A stretch of 64,000 bases of DNA. It comes from Delftia acidovorans. GTDB lineage: Bacteria > Pseudomonadota > Gammaproteobacteria > Burkholderiales > Burkholderiaceae_C. Made by a program: the position numbers and the translations under genes. The stretch lies in assembly GCA_031286585.1 (NCBI GenBank), contig JAITUC010000038.1:620001-684000 (forward strand). Reading direction: 5' to 3'. The notes beneath the pieces were generated by a model, which worked only from the letters and a program-made list of their open reading frames with translations, was not told where the DNA came from and made no database searches. This document shows positions 9,122-17,467 of this stretch, one piece after another (positions within the stretch are counted from its first letter, which is position 1; every line of letters starts with the position of its first letter).

Positions 9122-10210
9122 TCAAGCCTGGTCAAAATACCGAGAAATACTTTCACTTACCAAAGCAACCTCATCCTGAGACATTCCTGGGTAGCTGGGC
9201 AAATTGATACCACGCTCCGATATAGACTGTGCCACAGGGAATTCTTCTTCCGTGTAGCAATGAGGCATCGAATTCGCCAAATAAAAAACAGGACGAGTCT
9301 CTACGCCCTTGCTCTTTAAATATTCCCTCAGAGGAGCACGTTCGGACGCCTCGTTCACAGCGATGGAACACATCCAGAAGGAATGCCGGGTATCCGGAAG
9401 TTCTGAATGGAATTTCAGCGGCAATTTTTCCAGTGCCGCTTCATACCATGTCGCGATTTGACGTTTTTTCTCCAATATCTCGTCGGCCTTCTCCAACTGT
9501 GCCAAACCGATGGCTGCACAGATGTTCGTCATCCGATAGTTATAGGCAACCACATCGTGCCAATATTCACGAGTCTTCGAGACCCCCTGGTTTTTCAGAT
9601 GAAAAGCTCGCTCAATAACCTCAGGATCGTTCGCCACCACCATGCCGCCTTCTCCGGTGGTTATGGTCTTGTTCCCAAAGAATGAAAAAGTGGCAACATC
9701 CCCAAACGTCCCTACATGCTTGCCGTTGTAGTAGGAGCCGAATCCTTCTGCACAATCCTCTATCAACAGAAGATTTTTCTCTCGACAAATTTTGACGATT
9801 GGATCCATATCGCAAGCAAGACCATATAAATGGACCACCATCACGGCCTTTGTGCGGTCAGTGATCTTCCTCAGAATGTCTTCCGGATCCACCTGCCAGC
9901 TATGTGCCAATGAATCCACATAAACAGGTGTTGCACCTGTTTGAATGATGGTATTGACCGAGGCGATATATGTCAGTGCAGGAACGATGACTTCATCGCC
10001 TGCCTTTATTCCAATCGCTTCCAATGCAAGGTGTATTGCAACCGTTCCATTGTTGACACTAGTCGCTTTGTTTACGCCAATGTATTCGGCGAAACCATTC
10101 TCAAAGCGTCCGATGAACTCGCCTTTGGACGATATCCAAGTCGAATCCAGGCATTGATTGACGTATTTTTTTTCTTGTCCGGTGAAATAAGGCTGATAAA
10201 CAGGAATCAT
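9122..10210 (-). CDS. DegT/DnrJ/EryC1 aminotransferase, probable GDP-perosamine synthase
   Basis: A 362-residue PLP enzyme resembling Per/RfbE: MIPVYQPYFTGQEKKYVNQC opening, STWISSKGEFIGRFE, SVNNGTVAIHLALEA, then LLIEDCAEGFGSYYNGK (ring-contacting Asp) and FSFFGNKTITTGEGGM with the Schiff-base lysine. Perosamine synthase transfers an amino group from glutamate to C4 of GDP-4-keto-6-deoxymannose, the product of Gmd encoded 20 bases upstream. ATG 10210 was preferred to the GTG at 10225 because GAGGT lies just before it. The adjacent gmd and the acetyltransferase at 2780-3430 support an N-acetylperosamine product. Confidence 0.88.
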   Translation of the reverse strand: MIPVYQPYFTGQEKKYVNQCLDSTWISSKGEFIGRFENGFAEYIGVNKATSVNNGTVAIHLALEAIGIKAGDEVIVPALTYIASVNTIIQTGATPVYVDSLAHSWQVDPEDILRKITDRTKAVMVVHLYGLACDMDPIVKICREKNLLLIEDCAEGFGSYYNGKHVGTFGDVATFSFFGNKTITTGEGGMVVANDPEVIERAFHLKNQGVSKTREYWHDVVAYNYRMTNICAAIGLAQLEKADEILEKKRQIATWYEAALEKLPLKFHSELPDTRHSFWMCSIAVNEASERAPLREYLKSKGVETRPVFYLANSMPHCYTEEEFPVAQSISERGINLPSYPGMSQDEVALVSESISRYFDQA

Positions 10211-10230
10211 TTTTGACCTCGTCACTTATC

Positions 10231-11322
10231 TCATTCGTGGTAGTTGAAATACTTGAATCCATGCTGCTTGACCAGCTCATCGCGTTGCGCTTCCTTCAAG
10301 TCTTCACGCATCATTTCAGACACCAGCTCCTGGAAAGAGGTCTGAGGAACCCAGCCGAGCTTCTCCTTGGCCTTGGTGGGGTCACCCAGAAGTGTTTCAA
10401 CCTCGGCCGGACGGAAATAGCGTGGATCAACGGCGACAATGCACTTTCCGGAGGCAATGTCGTATCCCTTCTCATCAATCCCCTCTCCTTGCCATCGGAT
10501 CTGAATACCGGCTTCCTTAGCAGCCAGGTGCACGAACTCCCGCACCGAATGCTGTTCACCCGTGGCAATCACGAAGTCTTCGGCCTTGTCCTGCTGGAGC
10601 ATCAGCCACTGCATCTCCACATAGTCACGCGCATGACCCCAGTCGCGGAGCGCATTCATGTTTCCGAGATAGAGGCATTCCTGCAATCCAAGCTTGATAC
10701 GCGCCAGAGCACGCGTAATCTTGCGCGTCACGAATGTTTCACCACGAATCGGAGACTCATGATTGAACAAAATTCCGTTGCACGCGTACATGCCATAGGC
10801 TTCCCTATAGTTGACCGTGATCCAGTAGGCATACATCTTGGCCACGGCATAGGGTGAACGCGGGTAGAAAGGCGTTGTTTCCTTTTGAGGTATTTCCTGG
10901 ACCAAGCCGTAGAGCTCGGATGTTGATGCCTGATAGAACTTGGTTTTATCCTTCAGACCGGCAATACGAATAGCCTCCAGAATCCGAAGCGTTCCCAATG
11001 CATCCGAATTGGCCGTGTACTCCGGTTCCTCGAAAGAAACGGCGACGTGGCTTTGAGCAGCAAGATTGTAGATCTCATCGGGCTGGACCTCCTGCACCAC
11101 ACGAATGAGGCTGGAGGAGTCCGTCAAATCCCCATAATGCAACGTCAGATCATAGCCCTTGTTATGCGGGTCATGGTATAGATGGTCAATACGGTCCGTA
11201 TTGAACAAGGAAGCCCTTCGGCGCACCCCATGAACTTCATAATTTTTCTGAAGCAAAAACTCGGCCAGATATGCACCATCTTGCCCAGTGACGCCAGTAA
11301 TCAATGCAACTTTCTTTTTCAT
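10231..11322 (-). CDS. gmd: GDP-mannose 4,6-dehydratase
   Basis: A 363-residue short-chain dehydrogenase/reductase of the extended type that makes GDP-4-keto-6-deoxymannose. NADP-binding GVTGQDGAYLAEFLL is at the N-terminus (GxxGxxG). The YPRSPYAVAKMYAYW segment carries the catalytic Tyr-x3-Lys, and FYQASTSELYGLVQEIPQKE is a Gmd signature with the active-site Thr/Ser and Glu. Length is typical. It lies between manC (152-base gap) and the perosamine-synthase-like gene. The alternative product GDP-fucose is less likely because no fcl-like gene is in the window. Confidence 0.95.
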   Translation of the reverse strand: MKKKVALITGVTGQDGAYLAEFLLQKNYEVHGVRRRASLFNTDRIDHLYHDPHNKGYDLTLHYGDLTDSSSLIRVVQEVQPDEIYNLAAQSHVAVSFEEPEYTANSDALGTLRILEAIRIAGLKDKTKFYQASTSELYGLVQEIPQKETTPFYPRSPYAVAKMYAYWITVNYREAYGMYACNGILFNHESPIRGETFVTRKITRALARIKLGLQECLYLGNMNALRDWGHARDYVEMQWLMLQQDKAEDFVIATGEQHSVREFVHLAAKEAGIQIRWQGEGIDEKGYDIASGKCIVAVDPRYFRPAEVETLLGDPTKAKEKLGWVPQTSFQELVSEMMREDLKEAQRDELVKQHGFKYFNYHE

Positions 11323-11438
11323 TCAAAACCCCTACCTGATAAATATAAAACAGCAAAATTATTTTTAAATAATCTACCGCGAATCTGACTCAAATCTGCA
11401 ATGCATCTGTTTGCCACAGACTTTGCAGAAATTCTTGG

Positions 11439-11473
11439 AAAAATAGATTTTTACGCAGACCCACCCATCTGCG
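11439..11473 (-). terminator. possible weak terminator or attenuator after manC
   Basis: Directly after the manC stop the minus strand reads an inverted repeat CGCAGA-8-TCTGCG (11454-11473), followed by the AT dyad AAAAATCTATTTTT (11439-11452). There is no clean U-run after the GC stem, so full termination is doubtful. It could reduce read-through into gmd. Confidence 0.3.
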
Positions 11474-11474
11474 C

Positions 11475-12938
11475 TCAAGCCAGCCGCTGAACACGCCCAT
11501 AGGTATCTTCAAACCTGACGATATCGTCTTCCCCCAAATAACTACCGGATTGGACTTCAATGATCTCCAACGGAACCTTCCCAGGATTGGCCAACCTGTG
11601 CACATGGCCAAGCGGGATGAAAGTCGATTCATTCTCACCAAGGAGAAAGGTTTTCTCGCCATTGGTTACTTCTGCAGTCCCTTTGACCACCACCCAATGT
11701 TCGGCTCTGTGGTGATGCATTTGCAAGCTCAAGGTCGCTCCGGGATTAACCACAATGCGTTTGACCTGGAAGCGATCCCCATTGTCGATGCTGTCATACC
11801 ATCCCCAAGGTCGATGCACCTTGCGATGCGAATGCGCCAGCGCGTGACCGCTCTGGGCAAGATGGCTGACGATTTTCTTGACATCTTGGGTTCGGCTCTT
11901 GTCCACAACCAGCACCGCATCCGGCGTTTCCACCACCACCACGTCCTGCAGCCCTACGCCTGCAACAAGCCTGCTGCTGGAAAGCAGCAAGGAATTGGCA
12001 CAGCCGTGCTGCACGGCATCACCCATGAGCGCGTTGCCCTCATCGTCCTGATCGCGCACATCCCACAGCGCGTCCCAGGCTCCGACATCCGACCAACCGG
12101 CTTGCAATGGCACCACTTGCGCAGGGATCCCCAGTTGCGGCATGGCGGGCAGGCGCTCCATGACGGCATAGTCAATCGAGTCTGCCGGGCAGGCGGCAAA
12201 GGCTGTCGCGCCGGGACGGATGAAATCCAGGTCGCGTTGCGCCGATTGCATGGCACTGCGGCAGGCATCCAGAATATCCGGCCGGCAGTGTTCCATGGCC
12301 TTGATCCAGACACTGGCGCGCACCATGAACAGGCCGCTGTTCCACAGATAGTTGCCCGCCTCCAGGTAGTGCCTCGCACGCTCCACATCGGGCTTTTCCG
12401 CAAAGCTTTCCACGCGATGCACGCCTGCCTCGCCAGATTCGCTGAACTGAATATAGCCGTAGCCCGTTTCGGGGCGATCGGCCACGATGCCGAAGGTCGC
12501 CATGCTTCCCTGGCAGGCCTGCACATAGGCTTTGTGAACAGCACCGTGGAAGGCCTGGCGATCGGCCACCACATGGTCGGCCGGCATGGCCAAAAGGATG
12601 GGATCTGCCCCATCCGCGCATGCGTGCAAAGCTGCCAGCGTCAGCGCAGGAGCCGTATTGCGGCCTGCAGGCTCCAGCAGTATTGCCGCATCCCGGATCC
12701 CCACGTACATCAGTTGGCTGGCAGCCAAGAACCGATGCTCCACGTTGCACACCAGAAGCGGTGCCGGTGCCTGGGGGACTTGGGCTGTCAGGCCGCGCAA
12801 CCGCGTCGCCGTCTGCTGAAGCATCGTCTGGCTATCAGCCAATGCCAAAAATTGCTTGGGATAGGTTTCGCGGGAGAGCGGCCACAGACGGGTGCCGGAA
12901 CCTCCACACAAAATGACGGGGAGCAAAGGTGAGTTCAT
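11475..12938 (-). CDS. manC: mannose-1-phosphate guanylyltransferase / mannose-6-phosphate isomerase, bifunctional
   Basis: A 487-residue type II GMP/PMI. The N-terminal guanylyltransferase domain shows GGSGTRLWPLSRETYPKQF (GTP site) and FAEKPD. The C-terminal cupin isomerase domain begins near HRPWGWYDSIDNGDRFQ and has metal-ligand candidates in LQMHHHRAEHWVVVKG and the closing VQSGSYLGEDDIVRFEDTYGR. It makes GDP-mannose from mannose-1-phosphate, and the C-terminal domain converts fructose-6-phosphate to mannose-6-phosphate. It feeds gmd. The start overlaps the stop of the DUF2304 gene by 4 bases, so the two are coupled. GC content is nearer the genome norm than the export genes. Confidence 0.95.
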   Translation of the reverse strand: MNSPLLPVILCGGSGTRLWPLSRETYPKQFLALADSQTMLQQTATRLRGLTAQVPQAPAPLLVCNVEHRFLAASQLMYVGIRDAAILLEPAGRNTAPALTLAALHACADGADPILLAMPADHVVADRQAFHGAVHKAYVQACQGSMATFGIVADRPETGYGYIQFSESGEAGVHRVESFAEKPDVERARHYLEAGNYLWNSGLFMVRASVWIKAMEHCRPDILDACRSAMQSAQRDLDFIRPGATAFAACPADSIDYAVMERLPAMPQLGIPAQVVPLQAGWSDVGAWDALWDVRDQDDEGNALMGDAVQHGCANSLLLSSSRLVAGVGLQDVVVVETPDAVLVVDKSRTQDVKKIVSHLAQSGHALAHSHRKVHRPWGWYDSIDNGDRFQVKRIVVNPGATLSLQMHHHRAEHWVVVKGTAEVTNGEKTFLLGENESTFIPLGHVHRLANPGKVPLEIIEVQSGSYLGEDDIVRFEDTYGRVQRLA

Positions 12939-13306
12939 GATGAAGAAGCGTTGGGAGAAGCTGTGCTGCGCAAGGTTTCGGTATCCGCCTCCAGCATGGC
13001 AAGCCGTTGATTCAGCCTGCGTACGTCGCGCTCGATGCGCGTGTTCATCATGTCGGCATGCAGAGCCTTCAAAAACAGTACGACACAGGCCAGCAGCAGC
13101 AGGATGGCTGGCGGATAGCTGATACCCAGCACAGCGGCGATGCGGTCAACCAGCCCCGGCCAGACGCCCAGCACCACGGCAGCCACGGCGACGACGACCC
13201 AAAAAAGCCCGTGCATGAGGTAGAGGTGGTCGCGCCGGATCAGGTACAGAATCAGCGCGGCCAACCCTACACCCATGAAAGTCGTTGTTACCTGAAGGGA
13301 TGCCAT
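12935..13306 (-). CDS. DUF2304 family small membrane protein
   Basis: A 123-residue protein with three hydrophobic segments (about residues 4-20, 30-50 and 62-82) and a charged C-terminal helix rich in Arg/Glu, possibly coiled coil. The pattern matches DUF2304 proteins, which commonly sit beside glycosyltransferases in surface-polysaccharide loci and have no assigned reaction. ATG 13306 is used; a TTG at 13318 would add four residues. No clear Shine-Dalgarno site precedes either start. It is the first gene of the locus, and its stop overlaps the manC start. Confidence 0.75.
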   Translation of the reverse strand: MASLQVTTTFMGVGLAALILYLIRRDHLYLMHGLFWVVVAVAAVVLGVWPGLVDRIAAVLGISYPPAILLLLACVVLFLKALHADMMNTRIERDVRRLNQRLAMLEADTETLRSTASPNASSS

Positions 13307-13617
13307 ATTGATAATCAAAAACTACCGAATTAATTCATTCGGTTGATGCAGGGCACGCCTGAAATCAGCGCAATGGCGGTCTGAAGCAGGCCAAACCGCC
13401 AACGAAATACGTAAAACCTCCCATTGTAGGTTCCGCATCATGTTCCGAAGGGACTTTGTCCTGCTTGTTCCGCCCTGCCCTTGACAGGGAGTTACGGACT
13501 TCTCACCACCACCGGAGCAACGGCAGGATCCGCCTTGAATGCGGACGGGGCTCCCGCAGCACTACACTGAAGCATCACCTGATACACGTTCGTGCTGTTG
13601 CTTTCGTGCACTCAACC
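13307..13617. other. divergent intergenic region between the polysaccharide and NAD clusters
   Basis: About 310 bases without a gene. It must carry the promoters of the minus-strand DUF2304-manC unit and the plus-strand NAD unit. Visible structure is a dyad CCGAAT-6-ATTCGG (13325-13342) close to the DUF2304 start and a short hairpin CCCTG-7-CAGGG (13473-13489). I could not place a convincing -35/-10 pair. Confidence 0.45.
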
Positions 13618-14451
13618 ATGCCATCTGCCACCACCCAGCTCCTGGTCATAGACCCCCAGAACGACTTCTGCGATCTGCCTGACGACTGGTGCCCCGGCCG
13701 GCAACGTCCCAGCCTTCCCGTGGCGGGCGCACATGCCGACATGCAGCGGCTGGGCGGATGGATCCGACGCGAGGGGGCGAAGGTGGACGCCATCACGGTG
13801 ACGCTGGACTCGCACCAGCGCTATGACATCGCCCATCCGGCTTTCTGGCAACAGGGCGATGGCGACGATGGCGGCGATGTGGCGCCGTTCACCGCGATCA
13901 CGTCGGCGCAGGTGCGGGCGGGGGTGTTCCGGCCCCGCAACGCCGAGGCGCTGCAGCGCAGCCTGGAATATCTGGATGCACTCGAAGCCAACAGCCGCTA
14001 CACGCTGATGGTCTGGCCCGTTCACTGCGAAGTGGGCAGTTGGGGCCACGGCATCCATGCCGATGTGCTGGCGGCCTGCGGCGACTGGCAGCAGCAGCGC
14101 CAGAGCGCCGTGTACAACGTCTTCAAGGGGCTCAATCCCTGGACCGAGCACTACAGTGCCCTGCTGGCCGAGGTGCCGGACCCTGCCGATCCGGCGACCC
14201 TGCTGAACACCGGCTTGCTGGAGCGGCTAGACCGCGCCGGGCTGCTGGTGGTCGCGGGTGAGGCGAGCAGCCACTGCGTGCGCTCCACGGTCGAGCATCT
14301 GGTCGAGCACCTTCCTCATCCTGAGCGCATCGTGCTGATGCACGACGCCATGAGCCCGGTGCCGGGCTTCGAGTCCGCGCACCGTGATTTCCTGGCAGCC
14401 ATGCAGGCCCGCGGATTGCGGCTGGCCTCCAGCCAAGAACTCCACCTGTAG
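13618..14451 (+). CDS. nicotinamidase-like cysteine hydrolase (isochorismatase superfamily)
   Basis: A 277-residue hydrolase, longer than typical PncA (about 210). The catalytic Asp is in LLVIDPQNDFCD, a metal-site candidate is in TLDSHQRYDIAHPAFW (Asp and His), and the nucleophilic Cys is in VAGEASSHCVRS. PncA deamidates nicotinamide to nicotinate, which is the substrate of pncB 58 bases downstream, so the context supports that function. The extra length lies in the loops around residues 80-110 and 150-200. I start at ATG 13618 because the upstream in-frame extension lacks conserved sequence. No clear ribosome site is seen. Another cysteine hydrolase activity cannot be excluded. Confidence 0.8.
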   Translation: MPSATTQLLVIDPQNDFCDLPDDWCPGRQRPSLPVAGAHADMQRLGGWIRREGAKVDAITVTLDSHQRYDIAHPAFWQQGDGDDGGDVAPFTAITSAQVRAGVFRPRNAEALQRSLEYLDALEANSRYTLMVWPVHCEVGSWGHGIHADVLAACGDWQQQRQSAVYNVFKGLNPWTEHYSALLAEVPDPADPATLLNTGLLERLDRAGLLVVAGEASSHCVRSTVEHLVEHLPHPERIVLMHDAMSPVPGFESAHRDFLAAMQARGLRLASSQELHL

Positions 14452-14509
14452 GGGCCGGACTGCCTTCCATCGCGCAGCCCCCTTTCCTGTTTCCCCCCAG
14501 CATCGCACC

Positions 14510-15709
14510 ATGGCTCCCATCATCACCAGCCTGCTCGACACCGATCTCTACAAATTCACGATGTGGCAGGCCATGCTGCACCGCAACCCCCAGACCGAGG
14601 CCGAATACGAATTCGTCTGCCGCACGAAGACCGCCTTCCCTCTGTCAGAGCTGCTGCCCGAGGTGGAGCGCGAGCTGGACGCCCTGTGCGCGCTGCGCTT
14701 CACGCCCGAAGACCTGGCCTACCTGGGCGGGCTGCGCTTCATGAAGAGCGACTTCATCGACTTTCTGCGCATCTTCCAGTTCCAGCGCGCCTTCATCCGT
14801 GCCTGGGCCGATGGCGATACCTTGCACATCGAAGCCAAGGGCCCCCAGGTCCATGTGATGGGCTTCGAGATCTATGTGCTGGCCATCGTCAACGAGTTGT
14901 ATTTCCGGCGCTTCGACGCCGAGGCGGCGCTGGCCGAAGGCCGCAAGCGCCTGGCCGGCAAGATCGAGCGCCTGCGTCACCTGGCCTGCGAGGCCAGGCT
15001 GCGCAACCCGTTCGAGCTGTTCGACTTCGGCGTGCGCCGGCGCTTCTCGGGCGCCTGGCAGCGCGAGGTGGTCCATGCCTTTGCCACGCAGACGGCGCAG
15101 TGGTTCAAGGGCACCTCCAACGTGCTGCTGGCGCGCGACTTCGGCATCGTGCCCATCGGCACCATGGCCCATGAGTACCTGCAGAGCTACCAGGCCCAGG
15201 GCGTGCGCCTGCGCGACTTCCAGATCGCCGCACTGGAGGACTGGGTGCAGGAGTACCGGGGCGACCTGGGCGTGGCCCTGACCGACACCGTGGGCATGGA
15301 TGCCTTCCTGGCCGATTTCGACATGTACTTCGCCAAGCTCTTCGACGGGCTGCGCCACGACTCCGGCGACCCGTATGCCTGGGGCGAGAAAGCCATCGCC
15401 CACTACCAGAAGCTGCGCATAGACCCGCAGGCCAAGCGACTGGTGTTCTCCGACGGGCTGGACCTGGACACGGCCCTGGCCCTGTACCAGCGCTTTGCCG
15501 ACCGCATACAGCTGGGCTTCGGCATCGGCACGCGCCTGACCAACGACATGGGGCTGGAGACCATCAACATCGTGATGAAGCTCACCCATGCCAACGGCCA
15601 GCCCGTGGCCAAGATCTCGGACTCGCCGGGCAAGACGCTGTGCAACGACGAAACCTATCTGGCCTATCTGCGCCAGGTCTTCGGCCTGGCCCAGCCCGTC
15701 GCCGTCTGA
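14510..15709 (+). CDS. pncB: nicotinate phosphoribosyltransferase
   Basis: A 399-residue type II-fold phosphoribosyltransferase that makes nicotinate mononucleotide from nicotinate and PRPP with ATP. Visible family segments are SLLDTDLYKFTMWQAML at the N-terminus, FGVRRRFS, KGTSNVLLARDFGIVPIGTMAHE (with the His that is phosphorylated during catalysis) and DGLRHDSGDPYAWGEKA. Length is typical of PncB. It lies 29 bases upstream of nadE. The start was moved in from 14384 to the conserved MAPIITSLLDTDL. Confidence 0.95.
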   Translation: MAPIITSLLDTDLYKFTMWQAMLHRNPQTEAEYEFVCRTKTAFPLSELLPEVERELDALCALRFTPEDLAYLGGLRFMKSDFIDFLRIFQFQRAFIRAWADGDTLHIEAKGPQVHVMGFEIYVLAIVNELYFRRFDAEAALAEGRKRLAGKIERLRHLACEARLRNPFELFDFGVRRRFSGAWQREVVHAFATQTAQWFKGTSNVLLARDFGIVPIGTMAHEYLQSYQAQGVRLRDFQIAALEDWVQEYRGDLGVALTDTVGMDAFLADFDMYFAKLFDGLRHDSGDPYAWGEKAIAHYQKLRIDPQAKRLVFSDGLDLDTALALYQRFADRIQLGFGIGTRLTNDMGLETINIVMKLTHANGQPVAKISDSPGKTLCNDETYLAYLRQVFGLAQPVAV

Positions 15710-15738
15710 CAACGCCTGACACCGCCAAGGCTCCATTC

Positions 15739-17439
15739 ATGCTGCGCATCACCATTGCCCAACTCAACCCCACCGTCGGCGACATCGCCGGCAACGTGGC
15801 CCGCATGGCCGAGGCAGCCGCCCGCGCCGCGCACGAGCGGGCCGACCTGCTGGTCTTTCCCGAGCTGTCGCTGTGCGGCTACTACCCTGGCGATCTGCTG
15901 GACGAGCCCGCCTTTCGCGAGCGCCTGGAGCAAGGCTTGCAGCAGCTGCTGCAGGCCACGCGCCAGTGGCCGCAATTGCACTGGGTCATCGGCGCGCCCA
16001 CGCGCGCCAGCGGGCCGGGCAAGCCGCTGCACAACAGCCTGCTGGTGCTCAGGGACGGCGCCGTGCGCCTGCGCTACGACAAGCAGCTGCTGCCCACCTA
16101 CAACATCTTCGACGAGCGCCGTCACTTCGAGCCCGGCCCCGACGCGGCCAAGGTGCTGCGCATAGGCCAGGCCCAGGTCGGCTTTCTGGTGTGCGAGGAC
16201 GGCTGGAACGACGCCGGGGCCGACTACGCCACCAACCCCTTCGCGCGCATGGCCGATGCCGCACCCGACCTGGTGGTCAGCATCAACGCCAGCCCCAGCC
16301 ACCTGGGCAAGCGCGAGCAGCGCCACGAGATCTTCGGCCAGGCGGCCACGCGCCACGGCCTGCCCATCCTCTATGTGAACCAGATCGGCGGCCAGGACCA
16401 GATCGTGTTCGACGGCGCCTCGTTCGCTGTGGAGCCCGGGCGCGGCGTGGTCTTCGAGGCCGAGCGCTTTGTCGAAGACCTGCGCACGCTGCAGTTCGAC
16501 GATGGGCGCTTCCTCGATGCGGCCGGCCAGCCCTGCGTGAGCGTGACGGCCGAAGGCCTGCCCACCATGGAGTTCTACCGCCGCCAGATCGTGCTGGGCC
16601 TGCGCGACTATGCGCGCCGCTGCGGCTTCACGCGCGCGGTGGTGGGCAGCTCGGGCGGCATCGACAGCGCACTGACCCTGGCCCTGGCGGCCGAGGCCCT
16701 GGGCGCGGACAACGTGGTGGCCGTCACCATGCCTTCGCGCTTTTCCTCCAGCGGCTCGGTCGATGACTCGGTCATCCTGTGCCGCAACCTGGGCATCACG
16801 CTGCACGAGCACCCGATACGCGAACTGGTCGATGGCTATGCGCGCCAGTTCGAGGCCAGCTTCGGCCAGCCGCTGCGGGGCCTGCCGCTGGAGAACCTGC
16901 AGGCCCGCATCCGCGGCACCACGCTGATGGAGTACTCCAACGCCTTCGGCCACCTGCTGCTGACCACGGGCAACAAGTCCGAGATCTCGGTGGGCTACTG
17001 CACGCTGTATGGCGACACCAACGGCGGCCTGGGCCTGCTGGGCGATCTGTACAAGACCGAGGTCTTCGAGCTGTCGCGCCATATCAATGCCAGCGCGGGC
17101 CGCGAACTGATCCCGCAGGCCATCATCGACAAGCCGCCCTCGGCCGAGCTGGCGCCCGACCAGAAGGACGAGGACAGCCTGCCGCCCTATGCGGTGCTGG
17201 ACGAAATCCTCAAATACGCCATCGAAGGCCGCCACCTGTCCACCGCCGAATACGGCACGGCAGAACGTTTTGTGACCCAGCTGCTGGGCCAACCTGGCGG
17301 TGCCGAGCTGGTCGATCGCGTCAAGCGCATGATCTTCCGCAGCGAGTACAAGCGCCGCCAGGCCCCGCCCATACTGCGTGTGCGCCCGCGCGCCTTCGGC
17401 ACCGGACGCCAGATGCCCATCGCCGCCCACTACGAATGA
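15739..17439 (+). CDS. nadE: glutamine-dependent NAD+ synthase
   Basis: A 566-residue two-domain enzyme that amidates nicotinate adenine dinucleotide to NAD+ using glutamine. The N-terminal nitrilase-type glutaminase domain has its triad in FPELSLCGYYPGDL (Glu), RYDKQLLPTYNIFDE (Lys) and VCEDGW (Cys). The C-terminal ATP-pyrophosphatase domain has the PP-loop SSGGIDSALTL and STGNKSEISVGY-like adenylation residues at TTGNKSEISVGYCTLYGD. It is preceded by pncB and followed 28 bases later by the NadM-Nudix gene, so the salvage steps from nicotinamide to NAD+ are encoded side by side. Confidence 0.96.
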   Translation: MLRITIAQLNPTVGDIAGNVARMAEAAARAAHERADLLVFPELSLCGYYPGDLLDEPAFRERLEQGLQQLLQATRQWPQLHWVIGAPTRASGPGKPLHNSLLVLRDGAVRLRYDKQLLPTYNIFDERRHFEPGPDAAKVLRIGQAQVGFLVCEDGWNDAGADYATNPFARMADAAPDLVVSINASPSHLGKREQRHEIFGQAATRHGLPILYVNQIGGQDQIVFDGASFAVEPGRGVVFEAERFVEDLRTLQFDDGRFLDAAGQPCVSVTAEGLPTMEFYRRQIVLGLRDYARRCGFTRAVVGSSGGIDSALTLALAAEALGADNVVAVTMPSRFSSSGSVDDSVILCRNLGITLHEHPIRELVDGYARQFEASFGQPLRGLPLENLQARIRGTTLMEYSNAFGHLLLTTGNKSEISVGYCTLYGDTNGGLGLLGDLYKTEVFELSRHINASAGRELIPQAIIDKPPSAELAPDQKDEDSLPPYAVLDEILKYAIEGRHLSTAEYGTAERFVTQLLGQPGGAELVDRVKRMIFRSEYKRRQAPPILRVRPRAFGTGRQMPIAAHYE

Positions 17440-17467
17440 AGCCAGAGTGAAGCCACCGAGCCTGTTT

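Noticed and set aside
11550..12932. 460-codon plus-strand frame opposite manC
   Set aside because: Shadow frame. The minus strand has all ManC motifs.
13481..13486. TTGACA as a -35 box for the NAD cluster
   Set aside because: No acceptable -10 hexamer 16-18 bases downstream, and the motif is part of a short hairpin.
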